A stretch of 64,000 bases of DNA from contig JAJXYY010000042.1 of the NCBI GenBank assembly GCA_021780315.1, forward strand, positions 62,001 through 126,000, written 5' to 3'. Below are positions 25,070-33,666 of the stretch, piece by piece (within the stretch, counting starts at the first letter, position 1; the number at the start of each line of letters is the position of its first letter). The position numbers and the translations under genes were made by a program. Under the pieces are notes generated by a model. That model was not told the origin of the DNA and made no database searches. It saw only the letters and a list, made by a program, of their open reading frames with translations. This stretch comes from Acidobacteriota bacterium. Lineage in GTDB: Bacteria > Acidobacteriota > Terriglobia > Terriglobales > Acidobacteriaceae.

Positions 25070-26068
25070 CTAACGCCAGTCGTCGCGGGCGTTTTGCTGG
25101 TCGGCGAAGACCTGGTCGAAGTTGTCGGTCTTCTTGATGAGGATGTCTCCCTGTAGGACGGGTTGGTGGAGGAGGACGGCCTGGAGGCGGACGAGTTCGA
25201 GCATGGCGAGGAACATGCAGATGAGGGCGCGCTCGGTATGGGTGTTGTGGAGGAGGCGGCGGAGGGAGACGGGTTTGTCTTCCATGATGAGGCGGCGTTT
25301 GACGTAGTCGATCATCTGGGCGACGGTGACGGACTCCTCGTCGACGTTGAGGACGGGGCGGGCGCGGAGGCGGGTGAGTATCTCCTGGAAGACGCGGACG
25401 AGGTCTACGGTGTCGGCTGCGATCTCCTGCTCGAGGCCTGCTTCGGAGCCTGACTCCTGAGTTTCGCGGCGGAATTGCTTGAGGCCGGGGTTAGTCCAGG
25501 TGGCTTCTTCGATCTGCTGCTTCTGCATGAGCATCTGGGCGGCGGCCTTGAAGCGCTCGTGCTCGAGGAGGCGCTCGACGAGTTCGCGGCGAGGGTCTTC
25601 GGAGTCGGCGCCGAGGACGTCGGAGGGGTCGCGAGGGAGGAGGGTTTTGGATTTGATGTGGATGAGGAGCGAGGCCATGTAGATGAACTCGCCGGCGGCA
25701 TCGACATCGGTCTGCTTGAGGTGGTGGGTGTACTCGAGGAACTGGCTGGTGATGCGGGCGATGGGGATATCGTAGATGTCGATGTTTTGTTTGCGGATGA
25801 GATCGAGGAGGAGGTCGAGGGGGCCGTCGTAGACCTGGCCTACGGTGACGGAGAATGGCGACTGGGAGGCCTCTTCCTTGGCGGCGGTGGGGCGTTTGGG
25901 CTCGGGGGCCGGGGGGATGGGCTTGGGTTCGAGGATGAAGGGGGTGTGGGGCTCGGGGGTGTTCTCGGAGGCTCCGGACGGTTCGGCAAGGGTGGACGGG
26001 CCTAGCTCTGAAGCGGCTGGCTCGGTGGTTGTTCCGGGTGCTTCGGGATTTTGGATTTCTTCGGGCAT
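25070..26068 (-). CDS. scpA: Segregation and condensation protein A
   Basis: 332 residues from the ATG at 26068, 5 bases after the trpS stop. An N-terminal ~75-residue Pro/Glu/Thr-rich disordered extension precedes the ScpA core: FSVTVGQVYDGPLDLLLDLIRKQNIDIYDIPIARITSQFLEY, then YMASLLIHIKSKTLLP, and the C-terminal winged helix (RALICMFLAMLELVRLQAV). ScpA is the kleisin that bridges the SMC heads with ScpB. Immediately downstream of trpS and probably translationally coupled; its usual neighbour scpB is 1.4 kb further, beyond an inserted + strand gene. Confidence 0.93.
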   Translation of the reverse strand: MPEEIQNPEAPGTTTEPAASELGPSTLAEPSGASENTPEPHTPFILEPKPIPPAPEPKRPTAAKEEASQSPFSVTVGQVYDGPLDLLLDLIRKQNIDIYDIPIARITSQFLEYTHHLKQTDVDAAGEFIYMASLLIHIKSKTLLPRDPSDVLGADSEDPRRELVERLLEHERFKAAAQMLMQKQQIEEATWTNPGLKQFRRETQESGSEAGLEQEIAADTVDLVRVFQEILTRLRARPVLNVDEESVTVAQMIDYVKRRLIMEDKPVSLRRLLHNTHTERALICMFLAMLELVRLQAVLLHQPVLQGDILIKKTDNFDQVFADQQNARDDWR

Positions 26069-26073
26069 CGGGG

Positions 26074-27243
26074 TTATCTCAGGCCCATCACGGAGCGAAC
26101 CTGGTGCAGGGTCTGGTTGGCGCGGGCGTTGGCGCGGGCGTTGCCTGCTGCGAGGATGGCGTCGACTTCGGCGGGGTGGTCTTCGTAGTGGCGGCGGCGC
26201 TGCTGGATGGGAGCGAGTAACGCGACGACATGATCGGCGAGCCAATCTTTACATTCGATGCAGCCGATTCCGGCCGAGGTACAGCCTTCCCATACTTTGA
26301 GGCGGGTCTGGTCGGAGGAGAAGACCTTATGGATGTCGAAGACGGGGCAGACGTCGGGGTTGCCGGGGTCGGTGCGGCGGATGCGCTCCGGGTCGGTGAC
26401 CATGGTCTTGAGCTTGGCGCGGATGACGTCTTCGGGGTCGGAGAGCAGGATGGTGTTGTTGTAGCTTTTGGACATCTTGCGTCCGTCGGTGCCGGGGAGC
26501 TTGGGGGCTGGGGTGAGCAGGACTTCCGGCTCGGGGAGGATGGACTCGATGAAGTAGGGCGATTTGAGCTTGGTCTGGTGGGCTGCCTGAGCGAGTTCCT
26601 GGGTGCTGAAGTTGGATTTGTCGGGCTGTCCGGCGATCTTGCGGGCCTTGGTTTTGACAGCTTCGAGCTCCCAGGGTGCGGCCTCTGGGCCGAAGGAGAA
26701 GCGACCGGGGTAGAGGGAGTTGAAGCGGCGGGCGATCTCGCGGGTGATTTCGACGTGGGCGGCCTGATCCTGGCCGACGGGGACGAAGGCGGGCTGGTAG
26801 GCGAGGATATCGGCGGACTGGAGGAGGGGATAGCCGAGGAAGCCGTAGGTGGCAAGATCTTTCTCTTTGAGCTGCTCCTGCTGATCCTTGTAGGTGGGAA
26901 CGCGCTCAAGCCAGGTGACCGGGGTGATCATGCTGAGGAGGGCGTGCAGCTCAAAGTGAGCGGGGACGTGGGACTGGATGAAGATGGTGCAGAGGTTGGG
27001 GTCGAGTCCGGCGGCGAGGAAGTCGAGGGCGACCTCGCGGATGTTGTTTTTGAGGGCGGAGGTGTCGGCGTAGTCGGTGGTGAGGGCGTGGTAGTCGGCG
27101 ATGAAGAAGTAACACTCGTACTGGTGCTGGAGCTGGACCCAGTTGTGGAGGGCTCCCATGTAGTTACCGAGGTGGAGTCGTCCGGTGGGGCGCATGCCGG
27201 AGAGGACGCGGGGGCGCGGGGAGATGGAGTTTTGATCAGTCAT
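26074..27243 (-). CDS. trpS: Tryptophanyl-tRNA synthetase with putative [4Fe-4S] motif
   Basis: 389 residues from the ATG at 27243 (an in-frame TTG lies at 27252). Class I signatures: RPTGRLHLGNYMGAL (HIGH-type HLGN) and GRKMSKSYNN. It charges tRNA-Trp. It is longer than the ~330-residue bacterial type because of a segment before KMSKS (about residues 190-235). Downstream of KMSKS the cysteines fall as C-x21-C-x6-C-x2-C (DVCPVF ... GCTSAGIGCIEC), very close to the C-x22-C-x6-C-x2-C set that binds an iron-sulfur cluster in Thermotoga maritima TrpRS. In a run with the M50 protease gene and scpA. Confidence 0.95.
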   Translation of the reverse strand: MTDQNSISPRPRVLSGMRPTGRLHLGNYMGALHNWVQLQHQYECYFFIADYHALTTDYADTSALKNNIREVALDFLAAGLDPNLCTIFIQSHVPAHFELHALLSMITPVTWLERVPTYKDQQEQLKEKDLATYGFLGYPLLQSADILAYQPAFVPVGQDQAAHVEITREIARRFNSLYPGRFSFGPEAAPWELEAVKTKARKIAGQPDKSNFSTQELAQAAHQTKLKSPYFIESILPEPEVLLTPAPKLPGTDGRKMSKSYNNTILLSDPEDVIRAKLKTMVTDPERIRRTDPGNPDVCPVFDIHKVFSSDQTRLKVWEGCTSAGIGCIECKDWLADHVVALLAPIQQRRRHYEDHPAEVDAILAAGNARANARANQTLHQVRSVMGLR

Positions 27244-27279
27244 TGCGGTCAAGTAGAGATGATACGGGAAACCGGTGCG

Positions 27280-27981
27280 CTACAGATGGAAGAGGAGCGA
27301 GTCGAAGGTGCCCTGAAGGGGATTGAGGAAGATACGGAAGATGATGCTGCCAAAGAAGAGCATGATGATCAACATGCCGAACATGCCGACGCGGTCGTAG
27401 ATCTGTAGGGCGCGGTAGGGGAGGAAGTGGCGTAGGATGTGGCTGCCATCGAGCGGTGGGACGGGGATGAGATTGAAGACGAAGAGCAACAGATTGAGCA
27501 GGATGACGTAGTAGAGAAAGAGCGCGATGGGAAAGAGCTGGGGGAGGTTGTCGGTGGGAATGCCGGGGACGTGGTGGGCGAGGTAGACGGCGGTGGTGAT
27601 GGCGATCTGGCCGCCGACGATGGTGTGCTTGAGGATGATGAGCAGGATGAGGGCGACGCTGGCCGAGAGCAGGTTGCTGGCGGGGCCGGCGAGGGAGACG
27701 AGGATGTCGTCACGCTTGTAGTGCTTGAAGTTGCGGGCGGTGACGGGGGTGGGTTTGGCCCAGCCGAAGAGCATTCCACCGTAGTAGAGGCCGAGGAGGG
27801 GGAAGATGACGGAGCCGAGGGGGTCGAGGTGCTTGAGGGGGTTGAGGGTGACGCGGCCGAGCATCTTGGCGGTGGGGTCGCCGAGGCGCCAGGCGGTGTA
27901 GGCATGGGCGCACTCATGGACGCTGAAGGCAAGGATGAGGACGACGACTTGAAAGAGAACGAGGACGATGCCCAGAGACAT
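27280..27981 (-). CDS. Site-2 protease family (M50) membrane metallopeptidase
   Basis: 233 residues, mostly membrane helices. The zinc motif HExxH appears as FSVHECAHAYTAWRLGD in the first helical pair, and the second metal region as NLIPVPPLDGSHIL (usual N-P-DG). It belongs to the small YwhC/SpoIVFB-like M50 group common beside trpS-scpA in many phyla; substrate unknown. It starts 4 bases after the acyltransferase stop, and TAAGCT (27988-27993, - strand) ends 6 nt before the ATG, suggesting its own leaderless promoter inside the upstream gene's end. Confidence 0.92.
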   Translation of the reverse strand: MSLGIVLVLFQVVVLILAFSVHECAHAYTAWRLGDPTAKMLGRVTLNPLKHLDPLGSVIFPLLGLYYGGMLFGWAKPTPVTARNFKHYKRDDILVSLAGPASNLLSASVALILLIILKHTIVGGQIAITTAVYLAHHVPGIPTDNLPQLFPIALFLYYVILLNLLLFVFNLIPVPPLDGSHILRHFLPYRALQIYDRVGMFGMLIIMLFFGSIIFRIFLNPLQGTFDSLLFHL

Positions 27982-27985
27982 GGTT

Positions 27986-28843
27986 CTAGCTTACCGTTGA
28001 TGGGGCTGGGTCGGGGGCCGCGGAGCAGGGGCTGGACTCTGCGGTGGTGGTGGAGCCGGGTTGTTTATGCAGCTTGACCTTGGCGGGTATGCCGACGGCG
28101 ACGGTTGCGTCGGGGACGGGGTGGGTGGCGATGGCCATGGCGCCGAGCATGGCGTCGGTACCGATGCTGGAGCCGGCGAGTACGGTGGCGTGGTAGGTGA
28201 TGCGGGCGCGGGGGCCAAGTTCGGTGGTCTTGTTGGTGACGTCGGCCTGGTGGTTGATGTCGTGGGTGTGGGTATAGACGTTGGCGTAGTCGGAGATGCT
28301 GGTTCCGTGGTGGAGGATGAGTTCGCCGCGGTCATCGAGCATGACGTTTTTGTGGATGGTGCAGTTGTCTTCGATGGTGAGGTTGTAGCCGAAGGTGAAC
28401 TCGACGTTGTGGAAGATTTTGACGCCCTGACCGATGTGCTTGAAGATGTGCTTGCCGAGCATGGCGCGGACGCGGAAGCCGAGCCAGTGGTTGATGCCGA
28501 GGGGCGAGCGATCGAACATCTGCCAGAAGAAGATGAGGGGCTTGCGGATGGCGTAGAGGGAGTGGTCGCAGTCGCCGTAGTACTCGGGTTCGAGGGTGGC
28601 GTTGCGTGGGTCCAGCGAATCTGCGAAGACGGTGGAGGAGAGTTCGCAGTTGAGGTTGGGACGGGGACGGTTGCCGTGAGGGCGACCAGTGAAGATCTGG
28701 TGGAGTTCGTTGCGCACGATCTCGGAGCGGCGGTCGACGGACTGAGCGCGGGTGAACTCGTCGTTGAGGCAGGTGAGCCACTTGGTGTAGACGGCGAGGG
28801 CTTCCTGAGAGGGCTTGAGTTCGCGATAGGGAAAAGTAGGCAT
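27986..28843 (-). CDS. Hexapeptide-repeat (left-handed beta-helix) acyltransferase
   Basis: 285 residues from the ATG at 28843 (CAAGGA 8 nt before it). The N-terminal ~130 residues are helical (YRELKPSQEALAVYTKWLTCLNDEF); the rest has hexapeptide repeats of the LbH fold (IGQGVKIFHNVEFTFGYNLTIEDNCTIHKNVMLDD, ITYHATVLAGSSIGTDAMLGAMAIATHPVPDATVAVGIPAKVK). His residues in THTHDINH could be catalytic. This suggests an O- or N-acetyltransferase for sugars or surface polymers; acceptor unknown. Ends in a Pro/Ser/Thr tail. Downstream of the SIMPL gene by 17 bases. Confidence 0.85.
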   Translation of the reverse strand: MPTFPYRELKPSQEALAVYTKWLTCLNDEFTRAQSVDRRSEIVRNELHQIFTGRPHGNRPRPNLNCELSSTVFADSLDPRNATLEPEYYGDCDHSLYAIRKPLIFFWQMFDRSPLGINHWLGFRVRAMLGKHIFKHIGQGVKIFHNVEFTFGYNLTIEDNCTIHKNVMLDDRGELILHHGTSISDYANVYTHTHDINHQADVTNKTTELGPRARITYHATVLAGSSIGTDAMLGAMAIATHPVPDATVAVGIPAKVKLHKQPGSTTTAESSPCSAAPDPAPSTVS

Positions 28844-28860
28844 AAGGTTCCTTGACCTTT

Positions 28861-29580
28861 CTATTCTATGGCGAAGATGGCGTAGACGGTGGCTGACTTT
28901 TCTACGCGGCGTGGGTTGATGGCGAGGGGTGCGACCTGGTCGGCGGCGAGGGGGGCGGCGGACATGGCGCGGAGCAAGGGGCGGATGGGTTCCGCCTGGA
29001 GTTGATTGCTGGCGTAGATGAGTCCTCCGAGATGGACGTTGAGGCTGGCGGCCATTTTTTCGGCCTGGGCGCGGGCGTCCTGGAGGGCTTTGGCGGCGGC
29101 TTCGGCCTGAGGGGCGTTTTCGTCGGCAAGGGACCAGTCGATCTGGCCGGACTGGTTGGCGCCGGCTTTGATGGCGAGATCGAGGATGTGGGCGGCGTCG
29201 TGGGCGGTGGTGCGGACGGTCCAGTTTTGGGTGAGTTGGAATTTGCGCTGGGCCTGCTCGGCGGGGGAGAGATGCTGGAGTTGATAGTCCTCGACGGGGG
29301 CGAGATTCTGGCTTTCGCTCTCGATGGCTTCGGCAGGCACGCCGGCGGAGGTGAGCGCGGTGGCGATGGCGTTGGAGATGCGGGAGCCAGTGGCGTAGGT
29401 GGTGGGACTGTCGGGGCCGTAGGCGAGGAAGCCGATGTGTACGGTGGCGATGTCTGCCTGGACGATGACGTGGTCGGTGGCGGTGATGGCGATGGTGCGG
29501 TTGTCTTTGCTGACCTGGATGGTTTGGGCGGGGAGGCTGGCTGCGGCGGCGACGAGGAGGAGGGTGGGGAGGGTTCGCAT
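28861..29580 (-). CDS. SIMPL (DUF541) domain exported protein
   Basis: 239 residues with a signal peptide (MRTLPTLLLVAAAASLPAQ). The SIMPL domain pattern is clear: TIAITATDHVIVQADIATVHIGF, then ALTSAGVPAEAIESESQNLAPVEDYQ, ENAPQAEAAAKALQDARAQAEKMAASLNVHLGGLIYASN, and the C-terminal KSATVYAIFAIE. Family members are periplasmic or membrane-attached with no agreed catalytic function. It precedes the acyltransferase gene on the same strand and follows a small basic protein gene. Confidence 0.88.
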   Translation of the reverse strand: MRTLPTLLLVAAAASLPAQTIQVSKDNRTIAITATDHVIVQADIATVHIGFLAYGPDSPTTYATGSRISNAIATALTSAGVPAEAIESESQNLAPVEDYQLQHLSPAEQAQRKFQLTQNWTVRTTAHDAAHILDLAIKAGANQSGQIDWSLADENAPQAEAAAKALQDARAQAEKMAASLNVHLGGLIYASNQLQAEPIRPLLRAMSAAPLAADQVAPLAINPRRVEKSATVYAIFAIE

Positions 29581-29621
29581 GGGGACTCCGGAGGATTTTG
29601 TTGAGGATTCGGCTGGAGTGG

Positions 29622-29825
29622 CTATTCGTCGGAGCCGGGGGTGAGGAGATCAGCCAGGGTGGGCTTGTGTTTGGGGTTGGCGGCGGCTTTGTGTTTGGGA
29701 TCGGGGAGGACGCGCTCCGGGGGTGGAGAGCCGATGCGTGCACGTGCGTTGGCTTTGACGGCTTTGACGATGGAAAAGCGGTTCTTGCGGGACTTGCCGC
29801 CGGACTTGCTTGTAGAGCTGGACAT
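29622..29825 (-). CDS. Small basic hypothetical protein
   Basis: 67 residues, strongly basic at the N-terminus (SKSGGKSRKNRFSIVKAVKANARARIG) with a Pro/Lys-rich second half and acidic end. AAAGG lies about 8 nt before the ATG, which supports it as a gene. No signal peptide or membrane helix; nucleic-acid binding is possible from charge alone. Upstream of the SIMPL gene by 41 bases. Confidence 0.62.
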   Translation of the reverse strand: MSSSTSKSGGKSRKNRFSIVKAVKANARARIGSPPPERVLPDPKHKAAANPKHKPTLADLLTPGSDE

Positions 29826-29967
29826 GGTGGTGCCTTTCTGAGTGCGGAGCGGACGGGAAGAGGCTGCGGCGCACCCCGTGATTATGCAATACTCGTGATC
29901 GCAAGCGCATTACCGCCACGACGCGGACCGCCGTAGAGGCCGCCGGGGCGGTAGGACGAGGTGGCAG

Positions 29968-30240
29968 ATGGAAGAGCGGGATTTTTTCGATGAGCGTCCG
30001 GAGCAGCGAACGCATGTGATGACTTGTCCGCACTGTGGGCAACAGGGTGATTATGAACTGAGCTGGCTGGTGCGGCGGAAGAAAGCGCAGCTGCCCCGGG
30101 GTGCGGATGATCGCGACCGGGCTCGGTTCGCCAAGGCCCAGAGCTACATGGTGCGGCGGGATGACATGGTGGGATGCAAGAATGTCCGTTGCCGCAAGCG
30201 TTTTGATGTGGCTGGAATCCAGTCGGTGGCGTTTATTTAG
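29968..30240 (+). CDS. Small zinc-ribbon-like hypothetical protein
   Basis: 90 residues. Two Cys pairs, CPHCGQQGDYE near residue 20 and CKNVRCRKRFDV near residue 72, frame a basic middle section (VRRKKAQLPRGADDRDRARF), consistent with a zinc ribbon. Function unknown. Monocistronic, divergent from the small basic protein gene. Confidence 0.7.
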   Translation: MEERDFFDERPEQRTHVMTCPHCGQQGDYELSWLVRRKKAQLPRGADDRDRARFAKAQSYMVRRDDMVGCKNVRCRKRFDVAGIQSVAFI

Positions 30241-30464
30241 AATTTAGGCGGGGATGAGCTGGAGAATAGCAGGCTGCTGACCGGTCTGCGCTTTACGAAT
30301 GAATGATGATTCAGTTATGCTGGCGGCGTCGCACACGAAGAGGTTTTCGTGCTGCGGCTTGTGGCGGAGGCTGGCTGTGATTTAATGGGAATGTTGAAGT
30401 TGCCCCATGGGGTGACGGAACCTTATCCCCAACCGCACCAAGACGCAGGAGACGAGTAAACGCA

Positions 30465-30749
30465 ATGGCTAACACACTGCTTCCCCCCGACGAACGGAAC
30501 CTCACTCCCGAGCAGGTAGAGATGCTGGACAAGCGGCGGCGTCGCGGTCAGCTATTTCTGGTGATCTGCTTTCAATGCATCATAGTGTCGACGTTGTTGA
30601 CGCTGTGGTCGGGACAGGACCTGACATACTCGCCGGGCTGGGTACACCCGATGTTCTACTGGAACGCACTTACGGGTACGCTGGCACTGGTGTTTGGTAT
30701 TGCGGGTGTTCGTCTGCGGCGTGGGAGCAACGAGTTCCTCAGCTACTAA
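30465..30749 (+). CDS. Small two-helix membrane protein
   Basis: 94 residues: a charged N-terminus (ERNLTPEQVEMLDKRRRRGQ), membrane helix about 29-48 (LFLVICFQCIIVSTLLTLWSG), and a second about 63-82 (FYWNALTGTLALVFGIAGV), then basic residues. No family recognised. GGAGACGAG lies upstream but rather far from the ATG. It lies ahead of the EMO-EtfBA genes, about 100 bases away on the same strand; a link to that system is only positional. Confidence 0.68.
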   Translation: MANTLLPPDERNLTPEQVEMLDKRRRRGQLFLVICFQCIIVSTLLTLWSGQDLTYSPGWVHPMFYWNALTGTLALVFGIAGVRLRRGSNEFLSY

Positions 30750-30846
30750 AGCAGTAGCTGAGTGGGACCATCGGAGCCGCCTGCGTAGTGCCAGTTTGGA
30801 GATGCGGGAGACGCGCAGTTGATGCGTTGCCCGCGGATGGGTTCGG

Positions 30847-32862
30847 ATGGTCGATGTGATGCTGGTCGCGGTGGCGGGTGCCCTGGGTAAGGGTGCGAAC
30901 TCTCCTACAAGTTTGTTGATGATGGCCACGCTGGCAGAGCCGGTGCATTTCTCGTGGGTAGAAATGGCGTTGCTGGTGGCGTGTGTGGTGGCGTCGGGCG
31001 GGATGTTTTTCTGGCGGTTCGGGCCGATCCTTCGGAACATTCTGGACTCTAAAAAAGATGTGGATTTCTCGCTGCGTCCGGTGGGACGGCGGGTGTGGGA
31101 GTTCGTCTGGGAGGTGCTGTGCCAGGCGAAGGTGATCAAGGAGCGGCCGCTGCCGGGGTTGGCGCATGCGTTTGTGTTCTGGGGGTTTCTGGCGTTTGCG
31201 CTGGTGAGCCTGAACCACTTTGCGACCGGGCTGCGGCTGGGTTTTCTTTCGCCGGACGGGTATGTGGGGCGGTTCTATTTTGTGTTTGCCGGGGTGTGGG
31301 CGCTGCTGGTGGCGGTGTCGATCGCGGGGTTGTTTGTGCGGCGTTTCTTTGTGCGGCCGGTGTGGCTGGGCAAGAAGGTGTCGTATGAGTCTGGGTTTAT
31401 TGCGTTCCTGATCTTTACGCTGATGGTGACGTACCTGGCGGCGTTCTTTGTGAGCGACGATGGGGTGGTGGTGAAGATGTTGTGGTGGACGCATACGCTG
31501 GCGCTGCTGGTGTTTCTACCGCTGATCCCGCATACGAAGCATCTGCATCTGGTGCTGAGTCCGCTGACAGTTTTTCTGAAGCGGGATGGGTTTGCGAAGA
31601 TTCCGCCGCTGCATGGGGATGAAGATTTCGGGCTGTCGGCGGGCAAGGATATTACGCAACTGATTTCGTTACAAGCTTACAGCTGCGTGGAGTGTGGGCG
31701 GTGTACGGAGCACTGCCCTGCCTCGACGACTGGCAAGGTGCTGAACCCCAAGGAGATCATTCTGGGGATGCGCGGGTATCTGAATGAGTTGGGGCCACAG
31801 AGCGAGGTGGGCCTGCTGGCGGAGTCGCGGCCGGAGAGTGCGTTTGGGACGACACTGAGTATGGAAGCGGCGTTCGAGTGCACGACGTGCGGCAGTTGCG
31901 AGTACCAGTGCCCGGTGGGGATCCAGCATCTGCCGATCATTATTGGGCTGCGGCGGGGTGCGACGAATACGGGCGCGTGGGAAGACACGTATGGGACCAA
32001 GCTGTTTCTAGCGCTGGAGAAGAACGGCAACGCGCTGGGGCTAAGCGCGATGGAGCGGGACAAATTTGTAACCAAACAAGGTTTTCCGATCTTCGACGGG
32101 ACGCAGGAGTACTGCCTGTGGCTGGGATGCATGGGCGGGTATGACCCGAAGGGACGGGAGATCATTGCTGACTTTGCGCGGGTGATGGACTACCTGGGGA
32201 CGACGTTTGGAGTGTTGAAGAAGGAGAAGTGTACGGGTGATCCGGCGCGGCGACTAGGCAATGATCTGGTGTTTCAGAATCTGGCGGAGTTTGGGTTGAA
32301 GGCGCTGGAGACGGCGAAGGTGCAGAAGATTGTGGCGATCTGTCCGCATTGCGTGCGGACGATTTCGAATGACTGGCGGGAGTTTGGGATTGCACCGGAG
32401 ATTGAGCATCACAGTGAGTTCATGGCTCGGCATAAGGATCGCCTGCCCAAGCAGGGGGCGGCGGTGGGGGCGGCGGGCGAGACGATTGTGTATCACGACC
32501 CATGCTACCTGGGGCGGTACCGCGATGTGTATGAGGCTCCGCGCGAGATTGTAACCATGGCAGGAACACTTGTAGAGGCTCCGCGTTCACACGAGAAGAG
32601 CTTCTGTTGCGGTGCGGGTGGGGGGCTGGCGTTTCTGGGAGAGGAGACGGGCGAGCGAGTAAGTCATGTGCGGGCGGCGGAGTTGGCAGGGACTGGAGCG
32701 CAGGTGGTGGGGACGGCCTGCCCGTTCTGCAATACGATGTTTCGTGATGCATTGAGTGAGATGGAGACGCGGCCGCAGTTGTTGGATATTGCGCAGTTGA
32801 CGGCTCGGGCTTTGCCGGAGAAGCAAGCAGCAGGCAATGGTGTTTCAACGACAGGTAATTGA
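30847..32862 (+). CDS. EMO-type EtfAB:quinone oxidoreductase (heme b/Fe-S/CCG membrane protein)
   Basis: 671 residues. N-terminal ~240 residues hold about six membrane helices of the NarI-like heme-b type (His in LAHAFVFWGF, WWTHTLALL, PLIPHTKHLHL). Two 4Fe-4S motifs follow (CVECGRCTEHCPAS, CTTCGSCEYQCPVG), then two CCG domains (YCLWLGCMGG ... CTGDPARR ... CPHCVRTISNDW; HDPCYLGRY ... CCGAGGG ... CPFCNTMF). This is the layout of the EMO family, which oxidises reduced EtfAB and reduces (methyl)menaquinone. The directly following etfB and etfA confirm the role. The exact start is uncertain; internal ATGs at 30859 and 30922 are possible. Confidence 0.93.
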   Translation: MVDVMLVAVAGALGKGANSPTSLLMMATLAEPVHFSWVEMALLVACVVASGGMFFWRFGPILRNILDSKKDVDFSLRPVGRRVWEFVWEVLCQAKVIKERPLPGLAHAFVFWGFLAFALVSLNHFATGLRLGFLSPDGYVGRFYFVFAGVWALLVAVSIAGLFVRRFFVRPVWLGKKVSYESGFIAFLIFTLMVTYLAAFFVSDDGVVVKMLWWTHTLALLVFLPLIPHTKHLHLVLSPLTVFLKRDGFAKIPPLHGDEDFGLSAGKDITQLISLQAYSCVECGRCTEHCPASTTGKVLNPKEIILGMRGYLNELGPQSEVGLLAESRPESAFGTTLSMEAAFECTTCGSCEYQCPVGIQHLPIIIGLRRGATNTGAWEDTYGTKLFLALEKNGNALGLSAMERDKFVTKQGFPIFDGTQEYCLWLGCMGGYDPKGREIIADFARVMDYLGTTFGVLKKEKCTGDPARRLGNDLVFQNLAEFGLKALETAKVQKIVAICPHCVRTISNDWREFGIAPEIEHHSEFMARHKDRLPKQGAAVGAAGETIVYHDPCYLGRYRDVYEAPREIVTMAGTLVEAPRSHEKSFCCGAGGGLAFLGEETGERVSHVRAAELAGTGAQVVGTACPFCNTMFRDALSEMETRPQLLDIAQLTARALPEKQAAGNGVSTTGN

Positions 32863-32901
32863 ACGCAGGATGGATGAGCACGTGATTGACGGAGGAGTGT
32901 T

Positions 32902-33666
32902 GTGAAGATATTGGTGGCAGTGAAGCAGGTGCCAGAGCGGGATGCGCAGATTCGCGTGGCCGGAGATGGCAAGTGGATTGATGAAGGCGATTTGAGCTAT
33001 ACGATCAACGAACCGGATGCGTATGCGCTGGAAGAGGCGCTGCAATTGAAGGAGAAGAACGGCGGCGAGGTGGTGGTGATGTGCGCTGGGCCGGATCGGG
33101 TGTTGAGTACGCTGCGGGAGGCGCTGGCGAAGGGGGCGGACCGAGCGATCCATATTGAAGCCGACGACCTGGGCGAGCGGGACACGCTGGGCGTGGCGCA
33201 GATACTGGCGGATGCGGTGAAGGAGGAGGCTCCGGATTTGATACTGACGGGGTTACAATCCGACGATCTGGGGCTGGGCCAGACGGGCGTGGTGCTGGCG
33301 GCGCTGCTGGGGATTCCGCACGCGACGATCATTATGCAGGTGGAGAAGACGGAAGCCGGGCTGACGGTGAAGCGGGAGTTGGAGGATGGCTGGTTCCAGC
33401 AGGTGGAGATGCCTCTACCCGCGCTGTTGACGATCCAGAGCGGTGGCAACAAGCTGCGCTATGCGACGTTGATGGGGATCAAGAAAGCGAAGACGAAAGA
33501 GACGAAGACGGTGACGGCTGCTGCGGCTGCTGGTTCGCGGGCGATTACGCTGGAGCGGGTGTACTTGCCGGAGAAACAGAAGAAGACAGAAATGCTGACG
33601 GGAACGCCTGCGGAGATAGCGGCGAAGCTGGTAGAGAAGTTGAAGTTTGAAGTGAGGGTGATATGA
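32902..33666 (+). CDS. etfB: Electron transfer flavoprotein beta subunit
   Basis: 254 residues. Starts with a GTG at 32902, preceded by GGAGG. EtfB signature: KILVAVKQVPERDAQIRV, AYALEEALQLKE, ALAKGADRAIHIE, ILTGLQSDDLGLGQTGVVLAALLGIPHAT, and VEMPLPALLTIQSGGNKLRYATLMGIKKAK. With EtfA it carries electrons (FAD) from acyl-CoA dehydrogenases to the membrane oxidoreductase encoded just upstream. It overlaps etfA by 4 bases (ATGA), so translation is coupled. Confidence 0.96.
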   Translation: MKILVAVKQVPERDAQIRVAGDGKWIDEGDLSYTINEPDAYALEEALQLKEKNGGEVVVMCAGPDRVLSTLREALAKGADRAIHIEADDLGERDTLGVAQILADAVKEEAPDLILTGLQSDDLGLGQTGVVLAALLGIPHATIIMQVEKTEAGLTVKRELEDGWFQQVEMPLPALLTIQSGGNKLRYATLMGIKKAKTKETKTVTAAAAAGSRAITLERVYLPEKQKKTEMLTGTPAEIAAKLVEKLKFEVRVI

